DNA of 64,000 bases from Corynebacterium sp. NML130628 (GTDB lineage: Bacteria > Actinomycetota > Actinomycetes > Mycobacteriales > Mycobacteriaceae): contig NZ_MLAL01000028.1 in NCBI RefSeq assembly GCF_001875665.1, forward strand, positions 123,426 through 187,425, given 5' to 3'. The position numbers and the translations under genes were made by a program. Shown here piece after piece: positions 7,976 through 16,812 of this stretch. Every line of letters starts with the position of its first letter. The stretch's first letter is position 1. Below the pieces are notes generated by a model. The model was given only the letters and a program-made list of their open reading frames with translations. It was not told the DNA's origin and searched no databases.

Positions 7976-8506
7976 GTGAATACGTTCTTTTCCCGCAAGC
8001 TTGTCCTCACCAGCGTGGTCGCACTCGGTGCGGTTGGGCTGGCCGCCTGCCACCCACCTCATCAAAACCCGTCGGACATAAAGGTCGACACCGCTCAAAG
8101 CCAGGACCCAACCTCTCTTCCTGGTGAGCGCGCAAAGGCAACTCCGACCAACGTGACGGAGGCAGCAGGTGCTACCTCTGAGGCTGCAGTCACCGAGACC
8201 GTCACCGCCATGGGCGCTTCGGACAAAACTCCACTGGTCAACAACTGTGGCAGCATCGGCCTTGAGCGGCCAGCTTCGCTGACCCTCAACTGCAGCGACC
8301 AGAACGATTTCCTCCAGGACATCGTGTGGGACACCTGGTCTGAGCAGCTCGCACAAGGCACCGCTACTCGCACCACGGTGAACCCGAACCGCGAGATCGA
8401 AGATGTACAGGTTGTCCTGGGCAACCCGGACATCGTCGATGGCGTGCTGGTGTTTAACACGATCACTGTTGATGGCACGTCCATTAACCCGGAGAGTGAG
8501 CGCTAA
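7976..8506 (+). CDS. Secreted lipoprotein, unknown function
   Basis: A 176-aa lipoprotein starting at a GTG (7976) with GAAGGAA upstream. The N-terminus NTFFSRKLVLTSVVALGAVG leads to the lipobox LAAC. A Thr/Ala/Glu-rich linker follows, then a compact C-terminal domain with two cysteines (NNCGSIG and LNCSDQN) that could form a disulfide. I recognise no family. It is separated from greA by about 50 bases and ends at a strong terminator (8531-8567). Confidence 0.75.
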   Translation: MNTFFSRKLVLTSVVALGAVGLAACHPPHQNPSDIKVDTAQSQDPTSLPGERAKATPTNVTEAAGATSEAAVTETVTAMGASDKTPLVNNCGSIGLERPASLTLNCSDQNDFLQDIVWDTWSEQLAQGTATRTTVNPNREIEDVQVVLGNPDIVDGVLVFNTITVDGTSINPESER

Positions 8507-8530
8507 CGGTAGCGTGCACCTACTCTTTAG

Positions 8531-8567
8531 CCCCGGTTCCGCATTGTGTTGTTGAACCGGGGTTTTG
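8531..8567 (+). terminator. Intrinsic terminator
   Basis: CCCCGGTTC (8531-8539) pairs with GAACCGGGG (8554-8562) around a 14-nt loop and is followed by TTTTG. It terminates the greA/lipoprotein direction. Confidence 0.85.
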
Positions 8568-8589
8568 TTCTTCCTCATTGTTCCTCAAT

Positions 8590-8634
8590 GAGCAAAACAA
8601 GCACCCGGCCTCACTGTTGTGGGACCGGGTGCTT
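8590..8634 (-). terminator. Intrinsic terminator of the Bax-inhibitor-like gene
   Basis: Arms AAGCACCCGG (8599-8608) and CCGGGTGCTT (8625-8634) form a 10-bp stem. On the minus strand the stem is followed by GTTTTGC. Confidence 0.8.
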
Positions 8635-8668
8635 GCGTTAGTGTGTGTTCGCTAAGGCTACGGGTAGG

Positions 8669-9499
8669 TTAACGCTGCTGGAAGTAAGACAGCAGGCGCA
8701 GGATCTCGGTGTAGAGCCATACCAGGGTCACTGCCAGGCCAAGCGCAACGCCCCAGGCTGCCTGAGATGGAGCACCCATGCGGACCAGCTTGTCAGCGAC
8801 ATCAAAGTCCTGCAGGAACGCGAGCGCCCCCAATACAATGCAGAGCAGGCTGAACACGATGGCGATGGTGCCACCACCACGAAGCGGGTTCATGCCGGCA
8901 AAGATGCTCAGCAAGAGGTTGCCAACAACAAGAATCAGCACGCCGAAGATGGCCGCCGTGAGGATTCGGTTGAAACGCGGGGTAACGCGGATCGCGCCGG
9001 TGCGGTAGACCACGAGCATGCCCGCGAACACACCGAACGTACCAAGGATGGCCTGGAAGATCAGTGCGCCGGCGTCCGCACCCGCAACGCTGAAATGCCC
9101 GGTAACGGCGAACGAAAAACCGCCGAGGAACAGTCCCTCAGCAGCCGCGTACGCCAAGGTGATAGCCGGAGAACCGTACTTCTTGCCGAATGCATGGATC
9201 ATTACCAAGACGAAACCGGCTACTGCACCAACCAACGTAAGGATGCCGGCGATGGAACCGTACCCGCCAACGAAAAGACCGAAGTTGATCACCGCAAACG
9301 CGACGATCACGGCGAGGGTAATGCCGGTTTTGGTGACCACGTCGTCGACCGTCATCGGACGGTCTTCAGGCACGGCGCCCACCGATGTACCCATCGGTGT
9401 TTGCCCGTATGGGTTCGAGGCACCGTACCCCTGGTATCCAGTGCCACGTTGGGAATCTACTCCCGGCAGAGTTTTCAATACAGGGTTGTTGCTACTCAC
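8669..9499 (-). CDS. Bax inhibitor-1/YccA family membrane protein
   Basis: A 276-aa polytopic protein: a Gly/Tyr-rich cytoplasmic N-terminus of about 60 residues, then seven hydrophobic segments. The family signature near the C-terminus (IVLGALAFLQDFDVADKLV, about 224-242) contains the paired acidic residues that form the pH-sensitive pore latch in bacterial BI-1 homologues. The physiological role in bacteria is not settled; calcium or proton leak has been proposed for the family. The start is a GTG at 9499 with AAGGATCAGGGG upstream. It is monocistronic, with its own terminator. Confidence 0.88.
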   Translation of the reverse strand: MSSNNPVLKTLPGVDSQRGTGYQGYGASNPYGQTPMGTSVGAVPEDRPMTVDDVVTKTGITLAVIVAFAVINFGLFVGGYGSIAGILTLVGAVAGFVLVMIHAFGKKYGSPAITLAYAAAEGLFLGGFSFAVTGHFSVAGADAGALIFQAILGTFGVFAGMLVVYRTGAIRVTPRFNRILTAAIFGVLILVVGNLLLSIFAGMNPLRGGGTIAIVFSLLCIVLGALAFLQDFDVADKLVRMGAPSQAAWGVALGLAVTLVWLYTEILRLLSYFQQR

Positions 9500-9690
9500 G
9501 GACCCCTGATCCTTTCTTTTGAGAACAATCGTTCATCTACTCCAACGCACCAGCACCTGTTTTAGTTCCATGCACAGAGATGCGCACGAAGGAACCTCCC
9601 TAAATCTCGTCCCTGGGCGTGGAAAATGCTCAGCGCAATGTATGCGTGTTTTAAGCTGCGACGATACTCCTGGACAGTTGTCGCTCACCA

Positions 9691-11348
9691 GGATGGTCGC
9701 CCCCTATATCAGGTTCTCACCGTTACGTCCCCGCCATCGACGGGATCCGGACACTCACGGTCATGTTGGTTATCGCCTATTACCTCAACCTCCCAGCGTT
9801 CAGCGGCGGCCTGCTCGGTGTGGATGTGTTCTTCACGCTCTCGGGGTACTTGGTCACGCTCAACCTCATGCGCGGGCACTATCGGGGTAACTCACTGCAC
9901 CTGAAGACTGTTGGGGGAGGCGCTTCCGACGCCTCATTCCAGTAATGCTGACCATAGTGTTGGCGGTGGTGATTCTTTCCGTCACGTTCGATGCAGGCAA
10001 CCTTCGCGACCGCTGGTTTGAAGCGTTGAGTTCGACCTTCAATGTGAACAACTGGCACAACATCGCCGCCGGATCCTCCTACTTTGACCAGTTCAATGGC
10101 CCAGGACCGCTGGATCACTGTGGTCGCTGGCTATCGAGGAGCATTTTTATCTCTTGTGGCCACTGCTGCTGTGGGTGCTGTTGAAGGTGTTTCGTCGTGA
10201 CTAGCTCGTAGCGGTCGTGACCACGGTGTTCGCCGACATTTCCTTTTGCATGGATGTAGGTGCTCGCAGACCCCACCATTGATGCGACCCGCGTTTACGA
10301 AGGTACCGATACTCGCGCAGGCGGGCTGCTTCTTGGCGCGGTGTTGGTGATCGTAATTTCTACACGCAAGCACGCAAGCAAGACGACGGGCTCCTCCCCC
10401 TGTCAACCATGTTTGAGAATCCGATCCGCCGCAGCGGTGTATTCGGCCCGATGAAACAGTTCCGCGCGCACCCCTTGGAGGCGATGCGGCCGATTACGCT
10501 CGCTGCCCTCATCGCGATTGGTCTCCCAGCAGTATTCGCCATGGATGCGGCGAGCACCACCATGTCGCTGCCAGAGAATGCACCACGCGCGGTTCTCGCG
10601 ACCGCAGCAAGGAGAAGGACAACGCCGCGGAAGCTCCGGAAAGCTTGACGACGTCCGCTTCTGACAAAGCCACGTGGAAGGACCAGCCTTCGGATGTGAA
10701 GATGAGCTGTGAGAAAGTCATCCACGTCGGCGATTCGACATCTATTGGCATGTTCGATGTCAACCAGCTGCATGAGGGGTCGGTCACCGCGATCGATCGT
10801 TACTTGGATGCCGGTGCAGCCGAGGTGGATACGAGTGTGTTTGGTGCCCGCGCGACGAACCAGGGCTTCAACGGCAACGGGGAGAACTACGCGTCAGCGA
10901 TTGAATCTGTACAGCAGCTGCTCGCCCAGGGCGCGGCTGACGACGACACCTGCTGGGGCATCGCCACCGGTGTGAATGATGCTGTCAATGCGGATGCTGC
11001 CCGCTCCTACGGCTATGCCCCGACCGGCGAGTTGGAGGCGAACATCCGCAAGATGCTCGATCTGCTCGAGGGCTACCGCGTAATGTGGCCGACGGCGGCA
11101 ACTCAATGTTGCGTTGCGCAAGGTTGCGAAGGAGCGTCGAGACGTAGTTGTCTACGACTGGACAAGCGAGGCCCGCGCCAACCTAGACTGATTCCTCGCA
11201 GGCGACAAGGTCGCACTACACCGCCACCGGCAACGACATCCGCGGCAAGCACTTCGCAGCCGCACTGGCTCACTCGTTCCCGAAGGACGTCCCGGTAGAC
11301 AGCATCCCGATGGACGCAGAAGTCACTTCCAAGGGGCCAAAGCTATAG
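9691..11348 (+). pseudogene. Decayed membrane acyltransferase with SGNH domain (OatA/OafA-like)
   Basis: Fragments in all three plus-strand frames assemble, in order, into one acyltransferase-3/SGNH protein. RYVPAIDGIRTLTV is followed by GVDVFFTLSGYLVTLNLMRG (frame of 9763). Then come GRRFRRLIPVMLTIV and PLDH (frame of 9945), WSLAIEEHFYLLWPLLLWVL, LADPTIDATRVYEGTD (frame of 10260), LEAMRPITLAALIAIG (frame of 10409), SGNH block I in CEKVIHVGDSTSIGMF (frame of 10645), and block V in HYTATGNDIRGKHF ending at a TAG (11346-11348). At least six frame changes and two in-frame stops (TAG 10202-10204, TGA 11189-11191) separate them, so it cannot make the full protein. The intact family O-acylates envelope glycans. 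The 5' end cannot be placed precisely. Confidence 0.88.
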
Positions 11349-11349
11349 T
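11344..11349 (+). promoter_or_regulatory. Leaderless -10 box of the methyltransferase gene, inside the pseudogene stop
   Basis: TATAGT lies seven bases before the ATG at 11357 and overlaps the pseudogene's final TAG. This promoter is intact although the upstream gene has decayed. Confidence 0.6.
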
Positions 11350-11356
11350 TTTTGGC

Positions 11357-11983
11357 ATGGCAACTTGGAAAGAAATCGTCTCTGCAAACCCTGATCATTC
11401 CGAAAACTACGCCCAGCGGTGGCGCAACTTTGTGCAGCAGGGCAAGGATATCGACGGGGAGGCCCGGCTTATCGACGCCCTCTCCGCCCGCCACGCCCGC
11501 ATCCTAGATGCGGGCTGCGGAACCGGCCGCCTTGGCGGTTATCTGGCAAAACGCGGGCACACCGTCTTCGGTGTGGACATCGACCCGGTGCTGATCGGGT
11601 ACGCGCACCAGGACTTCCCCGACGCGAACTGGTCCGTGGGTGACCTCTCCACCGACCCGATTGAAACCCGCGACATCGATATCGCGGTCTCAGCGGGCAA
11701 CGTCATGGGCTTCCTTGCCGTCGACGGGCGTAAATCAGCGCTCGAGAACATCTTCCGGACGTTGCGCCCAGGCGGACGGTTCGTTGTCGGCTTCGGGCGC
11801 GGGCGCGGCTGGGAGTTCGACGACTTCCTCACCATGTGCCGCGAAGTCGGGTTCCGGCCTCAGCACCAGTTTGCGAGCTGGGACTTGGAACCGTTCACGG
11901 CGGAATCCGGGTTTTTGGTCGCTATTCTGCAAAAGCCAAAAGTTGATGAGCAGGCCGTGCGCTCGTTGACCAACCTGCTCTAA
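11357..11983 (+). CDS. Class I SAM-dependent methyltransferase
   Basis: A 208-aa cytoplasmic methyltransferase. The SAM-binding motif I ILDAGCGTGRLGGYLAKRG lies at about residues 49-67, followed by the acidic ribose-binding end of strand 2 (FGVDIDPVLIGYA), DLSTDP and the post-motif FRTLRPGGRFVVGF. The domain is complete; the substrate is unknown. Translation is probably leaderless from TATAGT. It stands alone after the pseudogene. Confidence 0.85.
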   Translation: MATWKEIVSANPDHSENYAQRWRNFVQQGKDIDGEARLIDALSARHARILDAGCGTGRLGGYLAKRGHTVFGVDIDPVLIGYAHQDFPDANWSVGDLSTDPIETRDIDIAVSAGNVMGFLAVDGRKSALENIFRTLRPGGRFVVGFGRGRGWEFDDFLTMCREVGFRPQHQFASWDLEPFTAESGFLVAILQKPKVDEQAVRSLTNLL

Positions 11984-12116
11984 CAGCGTGCTTACTGGGC
12001 TACGCGCGCGCCTCGACACCGCGTGATCCCAGTCAGGCGGATAGAACTGCACCGTGCATCCTCTCGGACTTCGGCGACAAGGGATGCGCAAAAACATAGT
12101 CGATAAAAGCAAAAGG

Positions 12117-12141
12117 CCCCGCTACCTGTGGGTATGCGGGG
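12117..12141 (-). terminator. Intrinsic terminator downstream of tRNA-Leu
   Basis: On the minus strand CCCCGC (12141-12136) and GCGGGG (12122-12117) form a stem with an inner TACC/GGTA pair, followed by CCTTTTGCTTTT. Confidence 0.7.
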
Positions 12142-12151
12142 TGCTGCGTTG

Positions 12152-12225
12152 TGCCCCCAGTGGGACTCGAACCCACACTGAATTGATTTTAAGTCAACTG
12201 CCTCTGCCGATTGGGCTATGGGGGC
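12152..12225 (-). tRNA. tRNA-Leu (anticodon UAA), short variable loop
   Basis: A 74-nt cloverleaf without encoded CCA: acceptor arms GCCCCCA/TGGGGGC with discriminator A; D-arm GCC...GGC; anticodon stem GTTGA/TCAAT with loop CTTAAAA, giving anticodon TAA; T-arm GTGGG-TTCGAGT-CCCAC. The variable region is only about five bases (TCAGT), whereas bacterial tRNA-Leu normally has a long variable arm. The amino-acid assignment rests on the anticodon and A73. Confidence 0.88.
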
Positions 12226-12299
12226 GCACGGGCTCATAGTACAGGCAGTACCCGGAAAACTCCCAATGGGCCCCGCCTGACAGAACCCGGTAGAACTCG

Positions 12300-15200
12300 C
12301 TACTGGCTCACGCTGATGATGCGCTTCTTTTTTCGACCAGCATCACCGTCAGACTGACCCGTGACGGAAATCTTCTCGGTATCGAAGATGCCTGCAATGA
12401 AGTCGGCGACCCATTGCAACAGCTCCATGTCGCGCAGGTTCGGCTGGTTGATACCTTTGCCTTCGCGTGGCATGGGTACCTGCAGCGTCTTTGCTGCGGC
12501 TCGGTAATTCGCTCCAGAGTACAGCCGCTTCAGCCTGACCTGCTTCGAGTCCGGCAGCTCTACAGGGTGGAATTTGATCCTTGTGCCCTGGGTCAAAATG
12601 TCCGAGATCCCAGCAGTGCGGGCAAGGTGCCGCACGCGTGCGACCGCGAAGAGGCGCAAAACCTCGGTCGGAAGCGTACCGAAGCGGTCGATCATTTCCT
12701 CGGCTACCTTGCGCAGGTCCTGTTCGTCACGGGCCTCAGCAAGCTTGCGGTACACGTCGAGGCGTAGGCGCTCAGCGTTGATGTAGCTTTCGGGGATGTG
12801 GGCGTCGACAGGCAGATCGACACGGATTTCCTTCGGGCCCTGCTCTGTTGCGTCGACGACGTCCCCGCTCATGAGCGCCTTGTACGTTTCGACGGCCTCT
12901 CCGACCAGGCGGACGTACATGTCGAAGCCAACGCCTGCGATGTGACCCGACTGCTCCGCGCCGAGCACGTTGCCGGCGCCGCGCATCTCCAAGTCCTTCT
13001 GCGCGACTGCGATGCCGGCACCAAGATCGTTGTTCTGCGCGATGGTCGCAAGGCGGTCGTAGGACGTTTCGGTGAGTGTTTTCTCTTTCGGGTACAGGAA
13101 GTACGCGTAGCCGCGTTCGCGGGAGCGCCCGACACGTCCGCGCAACTGGTGCAACTGGCTCAGGCCCATGTTCTGCGCGTTCTCCACGATCAGGGTGTTG
13201 GCGTTGGCGATGTCCAAGCCGGTCTCGACGATCGTAGTGCAAACCAGCACGTCGTAGTCGCGGTTCCAAAAACCTTGGACGGTTTGCTCAAGCTGCTGCT
13301 CACCCATCTGACCATGCGCCACAACGACGCGCGCCTCAGGTACGAGCTGCCGCAGCGAACGCGCAGTCTTCTCGATATCGGAGACGCGGTTGTGAATGTA
13401 AAACACCTGGCCGTCGCGGAGCAGCTCGCGTCGAATAGCTGCCGCAACCTGCTTCTCTTCCTGGGGCCCAACGTAGGTCAGCACCGGATGGCGGTCCTCC
13501 GGAGGAGTCGTAATCGAAGTCATCTCACGGATGCCCGTCAGGCTCATCTCAAGGGTGCGAGGGATCGGCGTCGCCGTCATAGTGAGCACGTCGACATGGC
13601 TCTTGAGAGCCTTGATGTGTTCCTTGTGTTCCACGCCGAAACGCTGCTCCTCATCCACGATGATGAGGCCGAGCTTCTTCCAAAACACCCCTGTTTGTAG
13701 CAGGCGGTGCGTGCCGATCACGATGTCGACGGAACCATCGGCCAACCCAGCCGTGATTTCCTTGGCTTCCTTCGCCGAAGTAAAGCGCGACAGCTCGCGC
13801 ACCGTCACCCCGAAGCCGTCCATACGTTCGTTGAACGTGGAGTAATGCTGCTGGGCAAGCAGCGTCGTCGGCACAAGCACCGCGACCTGCTGCCCGTCCT
13901 GCACCGCCTTAAACGCGGCACGCACCGCCACCTCAGTTTTGCCAAAGCCCACGTCGCCGACGATCACACGGTCCATCGGTGTGGGTTTCTCCATGTCTTC
14001 CTTGACAGCTTCGATAGCGGCGAGCTGGTCTTCAGTTTCCACAAACGGGAACGCATCTTCCATCTCGTGCTGCCACGGCGTATCCGGGCCGAAGGCGTGG
14101 CCCGGCGCGGCCTGGCGCTTGGCGTAAAGCTCGATGAGCTCGCCGGCGATTTCGCGGACAGCGGCGCGCGCCTTGCGCTTGGTGTTCTTCCAGTCGGAGC
14201 CGCCCATCTTGGACAGTGACGGCTTCTCGCCGCCGGTGTACTTGCTCAGCAGGTCGAGGGATTCCATCGGTACCCAGAGCTGGTCGCCGGGCTGGCCGCG
14301 CTTTGCAGGCTGATATTCCAACACAATGTATTCGCGCCGGGAGTCTTCATCACCGGTTTTGACGGTGCGTTCAGCCATCTTGATGAACTTGCCGATGCCG
14401 TGCGTGTCATGCACAACGAAATCACCCGGAGTCAAGGCAAGTGGATCAACCCGGTTCCGGCGGCGCGGGCGACGCCGTTTCGCGCCCGCGATGTCACCGA
14501 CGCGGTTGCCGGTCACGTCGGTTTCTGTCACTACCACCAGGTTTGGTCCGGGGAATATAAGTCCTGCGTGTGACAAGGACTGGTACACCGTCACAGCGCC
14601 GTCGACGGGCTCCAGGCCCGGCGTAGCGATGCGCGCCGAAATGCCGTGCTCCCTCAGTCGCTCCGCCATGCGCTCAACGGTGCCCTTCGCGGGCGCCACG
14701 AACGCCACCCTGCCGCCATTAGTCTGCACGTGCAGCTTGAGCGTCGCGTAGAGCTGCTCGATCGCCTTCGGCTCCCCCTTCGGTGCCGGTGCCGCCTCGA
14801 ACTCCAGCGGCAGCGTCATCGCGTCGTCAGCAGCAAACATCCCAGGAGGCGCGAACGTCCACCACGCGTTGCCCGCGTTTCGCGCTGATCGCTCCAGGGA
14901 TTCGAACGAACGGAACGAGGACGCCGATACGTCCAAACCCTCCACAGCGAGCGGGCCCTCCGCGCCCATCGCTGCGGCTTCCCACCCAGCCTCCAGGAAC
15001 TCCTGGTCGGTCGCTTCAAGGTCCGCGATACGGGTGCGCACCTTCTCAGGACCGGAGACGAGCACAATACTGCCCGGTGGCATGAGTTCCGGCAGCACCG
15101 AGAACTTTGCGTTGCTGAGCACCGGGATAAGCACTTCTTCCCCATCCGCGTGTGTGCGCTCAGAGATCCGCGTCAGCAGCTGCACCAGCGTAGAGTTCGA

Positions 15201-15932
15201 TGGATTCGTGCGGGCGAGCTCGTCGGCTCGTTTGGCAACGCTGTCGTCGATAATTAATTGACGCGCCGGGAAGAGCTCGACGGATGTGAGCTCCTCAATG
15301 GTACGCTGGTCGGCGACTGCGAAGCTACGAATGTCGGTGACTTCGTCGCCCCAAAACTCGAGGCGCACTGGGTATTCGGCAGTCGTCGGAAAGATATCAA
15401 TGATGCCGCCGCGCGTGGCGAACTCGCCGCGTTTTGCCACCATGTCAACGTGCTCGTAGGCAAAATTGACGACTTGTTCGGTCAGCTCCGTGAAGTCCCA
15501 CTCAGTGTCGACCTTGACCGTGATCGGCTCCACCGCAGGCAGCACCGGCTGGCAGAACGCACGCGCTGACGCCACGATGACCTGTGGCATCTCCCACAGC
15601 ACCTTCGCGCGGGCGCCCACAACGTCAGGCGCTGGCGACAATCGCTCGTGTGGCAGCGTCTCGAATGCTGGGAAGTTCGCGACCTTGCTCTTGCCGAGCA
15701 TCGCCTGCAACTCAGCAGTCAAGTCCTCAGCTTCGTGGCTCGTCGCAGTTACCAGCAGCACTGGCACCTGGCGTGCCAGCGCACCGGCGGCCCACGAACG
15801 AACCTGATCAATACCAGTCACATGCAGCGAATCGACGCCAATGTTGCCCACCAGCCCCTTCAGCTTTGGGTCGGTGAGCGCCATGGTGAGCAAACCACCC
15901 AACGCAGGCGCCTGAGCCGTCTGTTCTTCCAC
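12300..15932 (-). CDS. mfd: Transcription-repair coupling factor Mfd
   Basis: A 1210-aa ATP-dependent DNA translocase that removes stalled RNA polymerase at lesions and recruits UvrA. The order of modules is: an N-terminal UvrB-like region (TLPHERLSPAPDVVGARAKV), an RNA-polymerase-interacting CarD-like domain (LTPGDFVVHDTHGIGKFIKM), an SF2 helicase core with Walker A GDVGFGKTEVAVRAAF, DEEQRFGVEHKEHI, TMTATPIPRTLEMSL and the QLRGRVGRSRERGYAYF motif, and a C-terminal TRCF domain. The length is typical. The GTG start (15932-15930) overlaps the stop of the upstream tetR gene by one base (TAGTG), so the two are translationally coupled, with GAGGAAC as the ribosome-binding site. Confidence 0.97.
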   Translation of the reverse strand: MEEQTAQAPALGGLLTMALTDPKLKGLVGNIGVDSLHVTGIDQVRSWAAGALARQVPVLLVTATSHEAEDLTAELQAMLGKSKVANFPAFETLPHERLSPAPDVVGARAKVLWEMPQVIVASARAFCQPVLPAVEPITVKVDTEWDFTELTEQVVNFAYEHVDMVAKRGEFATRGGIIDIFPTTAEYPVRLEFWGDEVTDIRSFAVADQRTIEELTSVELFPARQLIIDDSVAKRADELARTNPSNSTLVQLLTRISERTHADGEEVLIPVLSNAKFSVLPELMPPGSIVLVSGPEKVRTRIADLEATDQEFLEAGWEAAAMGAEGPLAVEGLDVSASSFRSFESLERSARNAGNAWWTFAPPGMFAADDAMTLPLEFEAAPAPKGEPKAIEQLYATLKLHVQTNGGRVAFVAPAKGTVERMAERLREHGISARIATPGLEPVDGAVTVYQSLSHAGLIFPGPNLVVVTETDVTGNRVGDIAGAKRRRPRRRNRVDPLALTPGDFVVHDTHGIGKFIKMAERTVKTGDEDSRREYIVLEYQPAKRGQPGDQLWVPMESLDLLSKYTGGEKPSLSKMGGSDWKNTKRKARAAVREIAGELIELYAKRQAAPGHAFGPDTPWQHEMEDAFPFVETEDQLAAIEAVKEDMEKPTPMDRVIVGDVGFGKTEVAVRAAFKAVQDGQQVAVLVPTTLLAQQHYSTFNERMDGFGVTVRELSRFTSAKEAKEITAGLADGSVDIVIGTHRLLQTGVFWKKLGLIIVDEEQRFGVEHKEHIKALKSHVDVLTMTATPIPRTLEMSLTGIREMTSITTPPEDRHPVLTYVGPQEEKQVAAAIRRELLRDGQVFYIHNRVSDIEKTARSLRQLVPEARVVVAHGQMGEQQLEQTVQGFWNRDYDVLVCTTIVETGLDIANANTLIVENAQNMGLSQLHQLRGRVGRSRERGYAYFLYPKEKTLTETSYDRLATIAQNNDLGAGIAVAQKDLEMRGAGNVLGAEQSGHIAGVGFDMYVRLVGEAVETYKALMSGDVVDATEQGPKEIRVDLPVDAHIPESYINAERLRLDVYRKLAEARDEQDLRKVAEEMIDRFGTLPTEVLRLFAVARVRHLARTAGISDILTQGTRIKFHPVELPDSKQVRLKRLYSGANYRAAAKTLQVPMPREGKGINQPNLRDMELLQWVADFIAGIFDTEKISVTGQSDGDAGRKKKRIISVSQ

Positions 15933-16564
15933 TACTGTTCCTCCACTTCGTTCGTCTTAATGCGGGGTTGCTCCTCCAACCCCTTCAACCCGTTCCAGCA
16001 CAGGTTCGAAATGTGCGCTGCCACCGTCGCCTTATCCAACCGCGTATCGACGCCACGCTGGTCCAACCACCACAACGCCGTATTCGACACCGTCCCAACC
16101 AACGCCTGCCCGTACAACGCCGCGACGGAAGCATCAAGGCCGCGGTGCTCAAACGCGCGCTCGAGTAGGTAGGACACTTCCGCAGTCACCCGGTTCAACA
16201 CGGTCGAGTACGTCCGTTCACGCCCAAGGATCCTACCGTGCACCAGGATGATGAACCCATCGGTCTCTTCTTCGATGTAGGTCAGCAGCGCCAGCACGCC
16301 GTTATCAATGCGCTCTCGCCAGCGTCCGTTTTGGATCACCTCGACAATCGTGCGTTCAAACCGCGCCATCTCCTGTGACACCACGGCGTCGTACAGCCCG
16401 GTCTTACTCCCGAAGTGTTCGTACACGACGGGCTTCGACACATCCGCGCGCAGCGCAATCTCCTCCATAGAGATTCCATCGAACCCGCGTTCCGCAAAGG
16501 CAGCGCGACCAATTGCGAGCAACTGGTCCCTGCGCTGCATTCTTGTCATTCGTTGCCGAGCCAT
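15932..16564 (-). CDS. TetR family transcriptional regulator, coupled to mfd
   Basis: A 210-aa regulator. The N-terminal HTH (MQRRDQLLAIGRAAFAERGF, then ISMEEIALRADVSKPVVYEH) is typical of TetR; the C-terminal ligand domain is divergent, as usual, so the ligand is unknown. The ATG at 16564 is preferred over an upstream in-frame ATG because the HTH begins soon after and TAAGCT sits seven bases before it (leaderless). Its stop overlaps the mfd start by one base, so it is expressed with mfd. Whether it autoregulates the operon cannot be told from the sequence. Confidence 0.88.
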   Translation of the reverse strand: MARQRMTRMQRRDQLLAIGRAAFAERGFDGISMEEIALRADVSKPVVYEHFGSKTGLYDAVVSQEMARFERTIVEVIQNGRWRERIDNGVLALLTYIEEETDGFIILVHGRILGRERTYSTVLNRVTAEVSYLLERAFEHRGLDASVAALYGQALVGTVSNTALWWLDQRGVDTRLDKATVAAHISNLCWNGLKGLEEQPRIKTNEVEEQ

Positions 16565-16571
16565 GCGTTCT

Positions 16572-16577
16572 AGCTTA
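16572..16577 (-). promoter_or_regulatory. Leaderless -10 box of the tetR-mfd operon
   Basis: TAAGCT on the minus strand, seven bases before the ATG at 16564; no Shine-Dalgarno is present. Confidence 0.5.
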
Positions 16578-16674
16578 GAGCCCACCCCGGACATCACCCC
16601 GACAGCCCACGAAACTGCCAGCTCATCACACTTTTTAACATTTCATGAGGTTTCGGTTACACTAGGTCAAGCAA

Positions 16675-16746
16675 TTCCCCATGGTGTAATCGGCAACACT
16701 ACGGTTTTTGGTACCGTCATTCTAGGTTCGAGTCCTGGTGGGGAAG
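16675..16746 (+). tRNA. tRNA-Gln (anticodon UUG)
   Basis: A 72-nt cloverleaf: acceptor TTCCCCA/TGGGGAA with discriminator G, D-arm GGTGTAATCGGCAACAC, anticodon stem ACGGT/ACCGT with loop TTTTGGT (anticodon TTG), T-arm CTAGG-TTCGAGT-CCTGG. No CCA is encoded. A terminator hairpin follows. Confidence 0.95.
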
Positions 16747-16755
16747 CTTTTTATA

Positions 16756-16797
16756 GCCCCCGTCACCTGGCCTTTCGCTTGGTCACGGGGGCTTGTT
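16756..16797 (+). terminator. Intrinsic terminator downstream of tRNA-Gln
   Basis: GCCCCCGT (16756-16763) pairs with ACGGGGGC (16785-16792), followed by TTGTTG. Confidence 0.65.
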
Positions 16798-16812
16798 GCA
16801 TGTTCACACTGT

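Noticed and set aside
12798..13700. 300-codon plus-strand frame inside mfd
   Set aside because: It lies wholly antisense to the conserved helicase core of mfd; high-GC codon bias produces such open frames.
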